Shown: positions 35,898-47,881, counted from the stretch's first letter. The stretch is DNA of 64,000 nt from Primula veris (GCA_963682055.1 OY821740.1:10626814-10690813); one strand, 5' to 3'. The notes: generated from the sequence alone by a model not told the origin. Numbers and translations: made by a program.

Positions 35898-36922
35898 GTG
35901 AGTTTGGCTATGGTGATTGTTTTCTATGAATTGTAAATATATGGACCTTATTTGTTTTTTGACTGTGTTTTATTATCTTGCGTGTAACCAGTATTAGATA
36001 CACATGCTAAAGAATAAAAAAATCAGTGAAAGCGTGTTTGGTTTCGCAAAATCTGGTGGCGCTTTTTTCTTCCTTGTTTGAACATAGTGGGTTAGAAGAG
36101 TTTGTGAGAGTTTTAAGTTATCATGTTAATTTTTGCTTCATAAACCTGTCCCTGCATGTTATCTTTGTGAGTCGCAGATAACATAATTGTTGGTAGTGTT
36201 CTTCGTTAACAAAACCGCTACCTTACAATCTTTTCATATATTTACAAAAATTATAAACAATATAAATCATATGTACAGAGACTAGGCTGTTTGATCATAT
36301 GTCAGAATTGTTGATCCAACATCCAAGTGGTTCACACCCTAATATATCACGCTCATCGTCGCACCCAAAAAGAGGTTTAGTGGGATACCTTAAAAAATAA
36401 CTGAGGGTTATTAATTATCTAAAAAAAGAAAAAACTAAGCTGATTTATCACTTACTTTAAATAAATTTCTATTGCCTGACATCCAAAAGAAATCAGATGT
36501 GTATATACAGTTTTACACCATTTGGCTAATATGTACAGAATCATGACTTTTTGACATGGTCATTTGCCATTTTATAGTTCCTTTACTAATTTGTTTTTTT
36601 CATCAAAATGTTATGTTATCAAGCTTTGGTAGTAAATTGTACGCCCATGTGTCCGAACATGATTTGTTAGTAAGACTGTTTATTTCTCTTTTTAAAAACT
36701 CGCTTTTAGTAAATAAAAAAAACTCGCTTTAAAGATCGATAAAAGCTTGATCCAAAGCTTAAAAAAATGTTAAAAAGCTCGTTTTTTCTGCTTTTTAGGC
36801 AGCTAAAAAGCTCTTGCAAAAACGCTTTAGTTTGCTTTTAAAAACAAGGGTTGTTAACACCCCTTTTGGTATATCTATCTTGTTTGATATTCATGTTACG
36901 CTTTTCCCCTTATACTTTGCAG
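35898..36922. other. Intron of the small gene, with decayed repeat sequence
   Basis: It begins GTGAGT and ends TTTGCAG. A stretch around 36680-36860 has repeated AAAAAGCTC and CGCTTTTA motifs. These resemble the AAGCTCAGCTTATTTG-type sequences in RPB11 intron 2 and near 41060, 45700 and 46770, so they probably belong to one abundant non-autonomous repeat. Confidence 0.4.
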
Positions 36923-37354
36923 GCTTCAAAAAGGGATTCTAAGAGTAATTGTGTGGTGAAGAGGCTTAATCAAGGTCCATTACTGCTTATTTTCTTATGT
37001 TGAAGCTCAATTTCCAGATCCAACACCTTAAATCTACAATGTGTATACATTGATTATTAACTATGTGACGCTTGTTAAATTCAGATTTCTTTCTCCTCGA
37101 ACAAGTACCTTGCATCTTAGAAATTTATTGGTGTAACATATAAATATTATTTTGTATTGGTGAAAGAAGGCTTTCCCTAAAGATTTTTTTTATTTATTAA
37201 ACCTCTTATCTGCCAGAGTTTTCTTAATAATCCGGTTTTACTTTTTAGACAAACGATCATAGGTTTGACCAGATGGTAATAGAAATCCTTGCCACAAAGA
37301 TGTTGTAAACTCTTTCTCTGATAATGTTCTGCATTAAAGCAGCAAGTAATTCGC

Positions 37355-39030
37355 ACACAGCGGTAGAAATAAAATCTAATCGAATAAGTGAGTTATCAGA
37401 AACTAAATGAGAAAAATTGCTACTCCGAAAGTTTCTGATAAATCACTCACCGGCTAGATTTTTTCACTAAAAAATCAATAACTTTCGAATACACAAGTCA
37501 CAGTGGTAGAAATGAAATCTAATCGAATAAGTGAGTTACCAGAAACTAAACGAGAAAAATTGTTACTCCGAAAGTTTCTGTTAAATCACTCACCGGCTAG
37601 ATTTTTTCACTAAGAAATCAGTAGTCACAGTAACATAAATGAAATCTAACCGAATAAGTGAGTTACCAGAAACTAAATGAGAAAAATTGCTAATCCAAAA
37701 ATTTCTGGTAAATCACTCACCGGCTAGAGTTCTTCACTAAGAAATCAGTAAAGTTAAAATACACAAGTGACAATGGTATAAATGAAATCTAACCGAATAA
37801 GTGAGTTACCAGAAACTAAATGAGAAAAATTGCTACTCCGAAAATTTCTGATAAATCACTCACCGGCTTGATTTCTTCACTAAGAAATCAATAAGGTTGG
37901 AATACACAAGTCACAGTGGTAGAAATGAACTCTAACCGAATAAGTGAGTTACCAGAAACTAAATGAGAAAAATTGCTACTCTTAAAGTTTCTGATAAATC
38001 ACTCACCGGCTAGATTTCTTCACTAATAAATCAGTAAGGTTGGAATACACAAGTCACAGTGGTAGAAATGAAATCTAACCGAATAAGTGAGTTACCAGAA
38101 ACTAAATGAGAAAAATTGTTACTCCGAAAGTTTCTGGTAAATCACTCACCGGATAGATTTCTTCACTAAGAAATCAATAAGGTTGGAATACACCAGTCAC
38201 AGTAGTAGAAATGAACTCTAACCGAATAAGTGAGTTACCAGAAACTAAATGAGAAAAATTGCTACTCCGAAAGTTTCTAGTAAATCACTCACCGGCTAGA
38301 TTTCTTCACTAATAAATCAGTAAGATTGGAATACACAAGTCACAGTGGTAGAAATGAAATCTAACCGAATAAGTGAGTTACCAGAAACTAAATGAGAAAA
38401 ATTGCTACTCCGAAAGTTTCTGGTAAATCACTCACCGGATAGATTTCTTCACTAAGAAATCAATAAGGTTGGAATACACCAGTCACAGTGGTAGAAATGA
38501 ACTCTAACCGAATAAGTGAGTTATCAGAAACTAAATGAGAAAAATTGCTACTCCGAAAGTTTCTAGTAAATCACTCACCGGCTAGATTTCTTCACTAAGA
38601 AATCAGTAAGGTTGGAATACACAAGTAACAGTGGTAGAAATGAAATCTAACCGAATAAGTGAGTTACCAGAAACTAAATGAGAAAAATTTCTACTCCAAA
38701 AGTTTCTGGTAAATCACTCACCGGCTAGATTTATTCACTAATAAATCAGTAACGTTGGAATACACAAGTCACAGTGGTAGAAATGAAATCTAACCGAATA
38801 AGTGAGTTATCAGAAACTAAATGAGAAAAATTGCTACTCCGAAAGTTTCTGTTAAATCACTCACCGGCTAGATTTCTTCACTAAGAAATCAGGAGCGTTT
38901 AGAATATACAAGTCACAATGGTAGAAGTGAGCGCTACACGAATAAGTGATATAACAGAAATTTGACGCAAAAATATCTATTTTGCAAAGAATTTCTAGTA
39001 TATCACTTACCGTTTAGAGTACATCTCCAA
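37355..39030. repeat. Hairpin block D: eleven monomers plus terminal variant
   Basis: Monomer starts lie near 37362, 37504, 37629, 37772, 37917, 38059, 38203, 38345, 38488, 38632 and 38776, with the terminal variant from about 38918. Spacing is 142-145 bp except one of 125. From 37917 to 38632, GAACTCTAACC and GAAATCTAACC monomers alternate, and linked linker differences (ATACACCAG against ATACACAAG) alternate with them. The block therefore grew in part as dimers of about 286 bp. Confidence 0.92.
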
Positions 39031-39400
39031 GTATTGTGTTGGCTGAGATGCTTAAGCGTATGTATATATATAGCATTCTGAAATGTGTCCTGTTTAATGC
39101 GAACATTGATCATCATTTAAGATGGACATTAAAGTTACAAAATAATATAATTATGATTCCCTAATAATAAAACAATTCAGTGAATGATTATAGAGAATAG
39201 TAGAATATATCTGTTTATTGCTGTAAACTCTTTTAATTAGTTGTGCAAATAGAGAAAGAAATATGTTTAAAATGGGAGATACTAAGACAACATTAAAGGT
39301 TTTTCAATGCATGATGCCCATTTGTCTTGAATTAGACCTATGTACACATTCAATGAATAACAATCTTAAGAATTAAGATATTACTTTATTTATACATGGA
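39030..39400. repeat. Conserved right flank of the hairpin blocks
   Basis: The same sequence follows all four hairpin blocks (about 19500-19895, 25980-26370, 27535-27880 and here): AAGCGT[CA]TGTATATATAT, TGTCCTGTTTAATGCGAAC, CATTTAAGATGGACATTAAA, AGAAAGAAATATGTTTAAAA and GCCCATTTGTCTTGAATTAG. No coding frame is preserved. It may be the 3' part of a non-coding transcript or of a transposon. Confidence 0.8.
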
Positions 39401-40121
39401 TTTGTTCTACCTATATGAGTTGTTTTGGCTCTTTCCTAATGTACATTGTTTGTTAACGATAATGTCTAATATTGATAGTATTGTGGACCCAACTTATATC
39501 ATGTTTTTTTACACATTTATAATTGTTAATATATAGAGTATAGTACTAATTGTACTAAAATGTAAGAATAGGGTATAAGTAATAACATCACTATGGTCTT
39601 ATTATTTATATCACTATGTAGTGTGTAATTAGTTACACAATGTACTTTGTACCTCTTTATCCTATACTCGAAACAAACAAGGTGTATGGTACTCTATCAA
39701 GGATTGACCATTGGCTTTCACGAAATGAGACCTTAGATACCAACCGACTGAGAGCTAACCGATAGGTGTTGCTTTTATAGAGATCTTAGGTGAGAAAATT
39801 TTAACGGGGTCGAGGTGCCAAAATCACAAAACTATCTATTTATCTACATCTTTAGTGCTCCGTAGAAGTACGCGTGTAAAAGCGGCTTCCCCAAGCCCAT
39901 GGTTTCCCAATACCGTGCAAGTTCTACAAACCATATAGGCACAATAAAACATGGATATCATTTTGTATGATATTAATACGAACTTGTAGATTTCAGAACC
40001 TGATAGATTATATACGTTGTACCTATTCACATCCGCATAGAGATGATAAAATCTTATCAATATTTTAATCAGATTAAAATAAAAGATAAATAGACAATGG
40101 TAAAACCTAACAACGATCATA

Positions 40122-40545
40122 TAGGGCTGAGTTAGGCGATAATTTCGTGAAAATTTTCGTTTTTGTTTTGTTAAGAGTTATATCATTTCCGTTCATTACT
40201 AAATTGAATGTAATGAAATAAAATATACATTTCGTTTAGTAAACGAGATGATGATAATTATAGTCATTTTCGTTTCGTTAAATTTTGTTTTCATTTAATA
40301 TTAAATATATATATATATATATATAATAAGTATGTAATAATAAATCTATAAGCATATTATATTAGATATATGAATTAATAAAACTCATATAGTATAAAAA
40401 TTGGTTCATGAGACGAAACGAAATTTTCGTATACTTAACGAAACGAGATTTTCGGCTTCGTCATGAAAATGAAACGATAACGAAAAAACTCAAAACAAAA
40501 CGAAATAGACCGTTTTCATCTCGTTTCGCCTCATTATCAGCCCTA
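40122..40545. mobile_element. hAT-like MITE
   Basis: A 424-bp element with terminal inverted repeats TAGGGCTGA and TCAGCCCTA, rich in repeated CGTTTCGTT/AACGAAACG motifs in opposite orientation in its two halves. Flanking octamers are CGATCATA (40114-40121) and ACATCATA (40546-40553), six of eight identical, which suggests an old 8-bp target duplication. It contains an (AT)n tract near 40308-40325. No coding capacity. Confidence 0.65.
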
Positions 40546-41615
40546 ACATCATACAATTTATAGATGTGCTTGTCGAAGCTTGAACTAGGAATGTTCTTTT
40601 TCCGTCTTATTGTTGACAAAGCATGTTACGTCGCGTTAAAAACTCGTTTAGTTGCAGACTTGCAGCTTTGAAGCTTAGCAATGTATTCTTAGATTCAGAA
40701 ACAAACTCAGATCATACAGCTTAAAAACTGAGGGTTTAGTAACAGTGCCGATTTTTAAAAAATCTGTCTTTGATAATATATTGGGGGAGGGAGTAAATTC
40801 TTAACTCCGAACTATTCGTTTTTGAATAAAAAACAAAAACAGGCTCTCATAAAACAAATACTCCATAATTAAGAAACTAAATTAATAGCACGTTATTGAT
40901 GTACTTCTAGTATCCAAGTTTGCAGTGAGGGATCATACACCTATACAAACAGCAAATACCAGCTCGACGAATTAGCATAATCAGTAATCACTGATGCAGC
41001 GAGCTTTCTAGGCATGCTTTACATCGTTATTGTTCGCTATGAACTTTAGGTCACATAAGAGGCTTGTTTGGTTACAGCTTTAAAGCAAATAATTTGAACT
41101 TGTTTTAGGTTCGAAAAAAGAAAAAGGCGGGTTTATCAAGCTTAAAGCTTCGCAAAAAGCCAACAAAACTAGAGGTTCTAGGGTGATTAATCAAAGGCAG
41201 TCCAGTTCTTAAACAAAACAAATAAGCAAAACCAAATAATTGAGAGCTTCGACACTGCAACCAGAAAAAGGCATAAAGCAGTCGTACCGCATATACCATA
41301 ACTATTTCACACGTTTAGATATTGAAAGGTCTAACTTGCAGTGCAATTCAGCCAATGGAAATAATCATCTCAATTCTCACCTCAACCCAAACATGAGTTT
41401 TACACATGAACCTCCGATATCCCATATTTCTAGATCTTCAGAGGTCTCAAATTCCCAACTAAACCTAGAGTTGCACAATGTACAAAACACAGAAGCTAAC
41501 AAGAAGAAACAGACACAGTTCGGAGATATTAATAGCATATCAAATAATGCCCAAAATGTCATTTCCTCTTCATCTCTCTTTTCCATTTTTCCACTAAATC
41601 AAGACACAAAAGTAA

Positions 41616-41636
41616 AGCCAAGAATGATTTGCCTGA
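41616..41636 (-). promoter_or_regulatory. miR169 target site in the NF-YA 3' UTR
   Basis: The plus strand reads AGCCAAGAATGATTTGCCTG, close to mature miR169 itself, so the minus-strand NF-YA transcript carries the complementary site. Differences from the common miR169 sequence are few: one G:U wobble in the middle, one mismatch and the first base. After removal of the 3' UTR intron the site lies about 97 nt downstream of the stop codon, where NF-YA genes usually have it. Confidence 0.85.
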
Positions 41637-41680
41637 TGTGATCCCCGTCATTGTTCAGTGATGGCCCGTGCTTTGATAAC

Positions 41681-42107
41681 CTAAAAGTGATTCAAAAGAA
41701 ATTTTTATAGCCACAACATACAAATCTTTACTTTGTATTGCGAAAAAATATCTAGCAGAATTTTGAAAGTGCAGGTTGATCACTTCAATGCCAGTGGATA
41801 AATCACAATTGATATTAACATTGAAAAGTATGTTTTATTTTTTTATATAAAGACTAGTGAAAAAAATTGATGGTAATATAAAGAAGAGAAATGTATTTTC
41901 AAACGAAAAAAATAGGGATCAATATTACTTTAAAAAGGGGACAAGTTCCCCCTGAAATATATAAATAAGTTGATTTTTCTTTGTCCATGACACGTTTTGT
42001 ACTTTAGAAATTCTAACCAAATTAGCCCCAGCATAATCCAAATAGAGCTCGGTTATTTGAAGAAGAAAAAGCTTCACACTTTTTGGTTAAGTCCTCTTAA
42101 TACTTAC
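41681..42107 (-). other. Intron in the NF-YA 3' UTR
   Basis: Minus-strand donor TTG|GTAAGTATT (GT at 42107-42106) and acceptor ATCACTTTTAG (AG at 41682-41681) enclose 427 nt after the stop codon. Splicing brings the miR169 site to the usual distance from the stop. The intron is predicted from the sequence only. Confidence 0.6.
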
Positions 42108-42160
42108 CAACTACCACGAGAAACAGCCAAAGCAACCGCCATCAAGAACTAGGGAAGACC

Positions 42161-45100
42161 TCATTTGGTCATAGTGTCCCCCCGCGGGACCCCACTATAC
42201 CAATCTACCCCTTCTTCTCTCTCCGTCGGCCGCGACCGTTGCATCGAATATAAGCCATTTCCATTTGTGTTTCCGGTTATAGAAATTCCGAAACCAGACG
42301 TGTTTGTAGACTGATTTCTATCAGAATTCGCGCCATTCTCAGAGGCAAGATCATCTGTAATTTCATTTCCCTTTTTAGTGAAACGGCCTCCGCAGCCCCT
42401 CGCCCTTTTCATCGCATGTTGGTGTCGAGATTCATGCAAATATGGCTGAAATAATGAGGACGTGACACATTCTATCAAAAACGATATTGCACAATGTCTA
42501 AAATTATAAGAAAAAGTACCAAGAAGTGGGTAAGACGTGATACTTTTTAGTCACAAGTAAAAAAGTTGTTTCCCATTTAGTGGTACTTTGATGGGCATAC
42601 ACTTCCATGGCCTGATTTTTTACTGCCATTTTGTTCTTAAAACTGAATTTACAAAACGTTGACTTTTGATGGGCATACACTTTAATAAAGTAATTTTGGT
42701 AGTAATATAATAAGAGTGAAAAAATTCGGACCAGCACTTAAATGGGAACTGGTTGAAAATAAGTAACTTAACGGAAAATGCTCCTTAAAGTAACGAAATA
42801 TTGTGTTTACTTTTCGAGATTTTATCACTTTTTTTTCGAGCTCCAGCTTCGCACGTATTTGTCTTCGCCGGAGAATCCCATGGTACTGCTTTGCGTTAAC
42901 ATAGACAGGTTCCTCTTCCATTTCAAGAGGCAAAGGCATTCTAGTCGACTGCATACCTAGTAAATGAGGATGGACCTGGAAGCATAACGATACACCGAAA
43001 AAAATAAAACTTTTTACTCACTTGTGAAATGATCAATAAATAATGTGCTTTTTGGGGAATTTACTATCAACAACACTTTATAAGTTCATATCCTACTAGA
43101 CATTTTGTAAGCGCAGAGGCAAATTTCGCATGAGGTGAAAAGAAGCCAAGAGTGCAGACTTTTAAGATGCCAAAAAACCACAAAAAATAAAGGCCGGGGA
43201 ATGAAGAATTCCCAATTTACATTTAACTGAGATTTCCACCTAGATTTTGCATTAGATATTGACAAAATGAGAAGAAAGACTATTGAGTAAAATGAGATTT
43301 CATTATTTCTGGTCCATCGATATGTCAAAGTCAGGAGTCTTGAAATTGCAAATTCTACCAAAGGTAACATGTTATGTTATCGTGATTGTGTGAGGGAGAA
43401 TAAGAGAGAGACAGCCAAACAGCCGCAGAGGGAGTGAATTTCCTACCTGTGCCCCATACGCCATCATTCCACCATAACGCGGATCTGGATATGGATAAGA
43501 TGCCAACATCTGCAGACACAGTCATATCGAAGTCTTACTCAAATTTTCCTATCAAAAATTAAATAAAAAAAACTTCCCTTATGCCTGCTTATATTTACTG
43601 CACATAGTATACAAACTATTTTTTTTTTCAAAAAGTAGTAACATTGAGATAGTCAAAAAGTAATCAGTACCAAAAAAAAAAAAAAAAAAACCTCATCTCC
43701 GAGTTCCAAACTTTTATCCGTAACTGGCGTAGTTCAAATGCACAAATGATACTAGAAAATAACCTTGGTTATTATGGCCTTGGCCAGTTTCTAAAATCAA
43801 ATTCCCAATATTTTCTAGTAGCTGTTACTTCAAGATAAATGATATATGAATGTGTGCTAACGTGTCACATCCCGTCGCATCAAATATGCGATCCCACAGG
43901 CAAGAAAGTGAATCCCTTTGTGGACAATTTTAATTCAGTGACTTTATTTGGACTAACTTCCCATTAAGTGCCACTGAGAACTTACCATTTCAATCGGACT
44001 GCATAGTATTCACTGTGTCTACCCACGATCAGTTATTGAAGTGTATGCCTTTTAGAAGTGAAATCAGTTTGTTCAACAGTCGTCAAAAATCAGTTCATTC
44101 ATATGCACATTGAGTGTACAGCTGAACAGGAAACATGTTTTTTTCTTGTGACTAAATTGGAACAAATACCAAAATTCTTGACTTAATAATAAATTTTGGA
44201 ATCCCATTAACTAACACTTACTCAACACAGACAACGCTTGAACATGAGCCTCTCCCACCAGAGTCAAATTCAAGATAGAGAGATAAAGAGCAAAACAGAT
44301 GCAATAGTGAAGTACTTACAAAAGAATGGCCAACAAGTTCCATTTGTGGATTTGGTTCAATATGTTCATTCCCAGCTGGCGATGTCGCTGATGGAACATG
44401 CTTCAAATGGTGTTGTTCTTGCACATTGTTACCATTAATTCCTAAAAGAGAGAAAATAATCTTAAAAATTATAATTAGGTAACAACGTAATAAGTGCAGA
44501 TATATACCTAAACAATTCGATAAAAACACGACAGGAGATAGAAATGGGAAAGAAAGTTTTTTAGATATAATATGATGTTGTACATTCACTTGAGAGGATG
44601 GCCTAAAACATCTTCCAAAATATTCCACTTTCTTTCTCAAACGAACTTCTCTTGGACATTTTCTTATTGGGTTCCATCATAAGACGAGTCAATGCTTTCT
44701 TGTTGGTCTTATGTAGTCTTAAGATCAATGAAAGATGCATTGTTTAATAACATCGACAGAGAAAACATAATGTTAGTTGTGTTGGGGGGTTACAGTCCTT
44801 CGTTTTAGTGCGATTGTTCTCCACATGTAGTTCTCTAGCATATAAAAAAATACATGCATGGTAAAACTCCAACACACCTAGTGTGTTCAAGCGTCAAAAA
44901 TCCCATGAACAAGAGTGCATCCTGAGTAAAACTTAGTTAGAATATATGATAATTCATGAATTCAAAAACCAAGGATCGAGCAAAAAGATCTAAGCCAAAC
45001 ACTAGTTAGCCACTAGAAAGTAGTGTTAATCTCAAATGTCAACACTTGCAAATTACGTGAACAATGTTGTTGAAAATTATAGGTAAAGAGATACAGTAGT

Positions 45101-45599
45101 AACATCCATTGGTTTTGTAATTAACACGTCATAATGTGCTCACAAGTTATCAATAAAAATTTTACACAGCAGGGCGGTAAATTGCAAGGAAAAGGACAAG
45201 GTAGTGTAAAAATTAAATTCTAAAGGCCCACAGCTTCTCCATGATACGTAGCAATTTTTCGGAAGATGTATCAACAAAAGTAAGCTTGATGGAGAATATT
45301 CTGAAGAAATTCTCTACTGAGCAGTACATAGACAAAAGAAGAGTAGAAAAATATAAGCCCCAGTAACACGTACCAGACCCGTGATCATTAGCAGCATGTG
45401 CTTCTTTACTGCTCCCATTATCATTAGCTTGCGAGTGTCCCAATGCAACAGGACCAGTTAGTTGTTCCTGACAAGGAGCCATGTCATTGTTCCCAAGGCC
45501 ACGCCACCAAGGCTGAGCATATACTGTTGATGGTGGAATGGTATGTGATTGCGATCCATTTTTCAGTTGATGGTTATCGGTTTCTGATGGCGTCGGCAT
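42161..45599 (-). CDS. NF-YA: Nuclear transcription factor Y subunit A (NF-YA/HAP2)
   Basis: NF-YA joins the NF-YB/NF-YC histone-fold dimer and gives the trimer its CCAAT-box specificity. Coding exons on the minus strand: 45374-45599, 44320-44441, 43447-43509, 42811-42975 and 42161-42445; they join to 861 nt (286 aa) with GT-AG borders. The conserved core spans about residues 158-217: the subunit-interaction helix [20 protein letters not shown], a linker ending KKVIKSRK, and the DNA-binding part [20 protein letters not shown] with its His and Arg residues. The flanks are Ser/Asn/Gln-rich as usual. Start chosen at [15 protein letters not shown], the first Met in frame. A 5' leader intron and a miR169-regulated, spliced 3' UTR are likely. 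Which NF-YA paralogue it is was not determined. Confidence 0.95.
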
Positions 45600-45607
45600 T
45601 ATTCTAA

Positions 45608-47881
45608 CCTTATTTTTAGGAGAGGAATCAATAAATCAGTCTATTTTACTTTACCAATGAGAAAAATACAAGTTGCAACGGGATGTTAGCACATAGTTAA
45701 CTCCTTCATCCTTTGAAGCTTTTAAGCTCACCTTTTTTTTTTTGCTTAAGAAATGAACTCCATGTGGTTAACCTGCTTTAAAACCTATTTTGGTTTCCTG
45801 GACTGAAAAGGCGAGAGGCCTTTAGCTGGATCAACCCGTCTTTTTTTTTAAACCCAAAAAACCCAGCTTCTTTGCTTAAAAAGGCTGCAGTAAATTAAGT
45901 CTTACTTATCTCCAAAGACGAAAACTACCCACCAAAAAAAGAAGAGCTATAAACAACACAAGATTAATACTAGAAATATTAGATAATCAAAATTCAAAAC
46001 CAAAAACCTTAGTAGCACTTTGTATCAACACAACGAAGATCGCAATTCTAGTCGATTGGGGGGAAACGGAGATGAGAAAACCGGAAAACTAACTAACTAA
46101 GATAGGACAAGAATAACTCTCTCCTAACTCATTCACCTCCAGAAAACAGGAAAAATAAGATAGTATAAGAATAACTCTCTCCTAACTCACTCATCTCCAT
46201 GAAGCTAGTCCAAGGGTTTGGTTGATTGTAGCTTTCAAGCAATACAGCTAGCTTTTCAAACTACGGGAAATCTAGATGTATAATCAAACGGGGTAAAACT
46301 TCTACTTTTAGTAGTAAAACAAAGAATCAGCTTACGTGCAGACCAGTCAAATGCATGCCAGCTTTAAAGCCAACAAATCCTGAACGCCAAACATCCCACC
46401 AATCATACCCCAAGTAAGATTTCAGCTACCATTTCCTTTAAGTTTCCCTTCCCCTACTAAAATCAAACAACAGTAACTAACTCATTCCTTTATTTCAATT
46501 TATATGCTCTCCCTTGAAATCCGCCAACCTGATCAGTATGTGAAGAACTAAGTCTTAAACACCACCTAACTATCGGTATTGATGTTTGTACCCCATATAC
46601 AAGTATTGCATGGCAAGTTAAGAACTACATACAAGGCGCTTATTCACTACTGATTAATAAACATCCGGATATACCAGTAAAACAAAACAACCAAAAAGGA
46701 AACCAAAACTAGGGCTGCAGATATCATATTTAGGAGCAAGGCACGGAAGGTTAAGGCCTAGTTTGTTTGTAGCTTATATTTATTTCTGATTAAAGTTCGA
46801 CTGCATTTGGCAAAAAATATTTTTCCAGCTTTTTAGGTCCGGAAAAGCTCAAATTTGCCAAGCTTGACGACCATAACTTTTCTCAACCTAAAAAAATAGC
46901 TCATATTTCATGAAATCTGCAACCAAGCAAGCCCTAAGAAGTAGCAAAGCAAACAATATATACATTTCATTTAGAACATGAATGCAGAAAAATCGGCTGG
47001 GTAGCTTATAAGACCGAGTTTCTATGTTTCTGAACTTAAATAACCTATAATTTTCAAGCTGGACACCCCTTTTCTATAAGACTAAAATAAGCCAGCTTAT
47101 TTGCTTAAATAGTTCCAATCAAAATAACCATAGTTATCAATGAATGAAAAATTGCACCAAAATTGCCTTCCATTAGCTAACAAAGTTTCTTTTTTGACCA
47201 AGTGCATCAAAATCAAATATTTCCCTAAATTCTAAACTTTTTTGCTCCTTTTGAGCAAAAAAAAAAGATGGAATTTTATTCTTATCACCTTAATCATGCA
47301 AAATTCGAAAGAGAAAAAGAAAATATACAATCTTGGTTGTTATTCCTAATTTCGTGATCAACCCAATATAAATCAATAATTATAGCATCAAAGTAAATTA
47401 TTTGCGACCCGGAAAATATTTAACTAAAGTAGGGAAAATGGGCAACTTTAAAAGAAAAGAAAAAACCTAAAAAGTGATTAATGAAAGTAAATAATAATAA
47501 TAATAATAACTCACTTTTAGCTAACAAAGTTACTTTTTTAACCAAGTGCATCAAATTCAAATCTTGCCCTAAATTCTAAACTTTTTTGCTCCTCTTGAGC
47601 AAATAAAAAGATGGAATTTTATTCTTATCTCCTTAATCATGCAAAATTCAAAAGCGAAAAAGAAAATATACAATCTTGGTTGTTATTCCTAATTTCGTGA
47701 TCAACCCAATATAAATCAATAATTATAGCATCATAGTAACTTATTTGCAACCCATAAATTATTTAAATTAAATAGGGAAAATGGGTAGCAGAAAAGCAAA
47801 AACCTAAAAAAGTAGTTAATGAAAGTAAATAATACTAATAATAATAAAATATATATATATATATAAATAATAATAACTCAC
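45608..47881 (-). other. 5' leader intron of NF-YA
   Basis: On the minus strand a donor CCCTAAAA|GTGAGTTATT (GT at 47881-47880) is followed 2.2 kb later by a candidate acceptor AAATAAG at about 45609, ten bases before the ATG. A long leader intron is common in NF-YA genes. The acceptor is tentative. The intron holds decayed GTTTGG/AAGCTT-type repeat sequence near 45700-45900, 46210-46330 and 46760-46930, and the tandem duplication at 47175-47887. Confidence 0.5.

Larger units (their letters stand above)
34188..37143 (+). pseudogene. Small four-exon gene of unknown function, split by a solo LTR
   Basis: Proposed exons: 34188-34424, 34521-34574 continued at 35883-35897, 36923-36974, and 37085-37143. 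Without the LTR and one copy of its target duplication they join into 417 nt (138 aa) with no stop. The acceptors and the last two donors are acceptable; the first donor (CCA|GTTATC) is weak. The product would start MDSNQNILFVQEVAVICPNL and end CILEIYWCNI. I do not recognise the family and see no signal peptide, membrane segment or metal motif. The Met at 34188 may be internal, with more exons upstream. The last exon is conserved in segment copy 2. The LTR sits inside exon 2 and probably inactivates the gene unless spliced around. Confidence 0.45.
28590..40745. repeat. Segmental triplication, copy 3 (interrupted by insertions)
   Basis: Left landmarks: ATGATGTTTTATTTCTTTGA (about 28709) and AAAATCCTAAAGGTTA (28970-28985). 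They continue after the Copia insertion at 33620 with GGTTAAGCTTGATAAAAC. A small four-exon gene follows (34188-37143), then CTTATCTGCCAGAGTTTTC (about 37206), hairpin block (37355-39030), its right flank (39030-39400), GTACGCGTGTAAAAGCGGC (about 39868) and AGATTCAGAAACAAACTCAG (about 40690). The Copia element, a solo LTR and a small MITE inflate this copy to 12 kb. Confidence 0.75.

Noticed and set aside
41616..41636. A MIR169 gene on the plus strand
   Set aside because: The plus strand resembles mature miR169, but no complementary arm for a precursor hairpin is visible nearby; it is the target site of the minus-strand NF-YA gene.
41240..41641. 133-aa plus-strand frame opposite the NF-YA 3' UTR
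   Set aside because: Low-complexity Ser/Asn composition, no family resemblance, and it overlaps the antisense of the miR169 site, where constraint explains part of the sequence.
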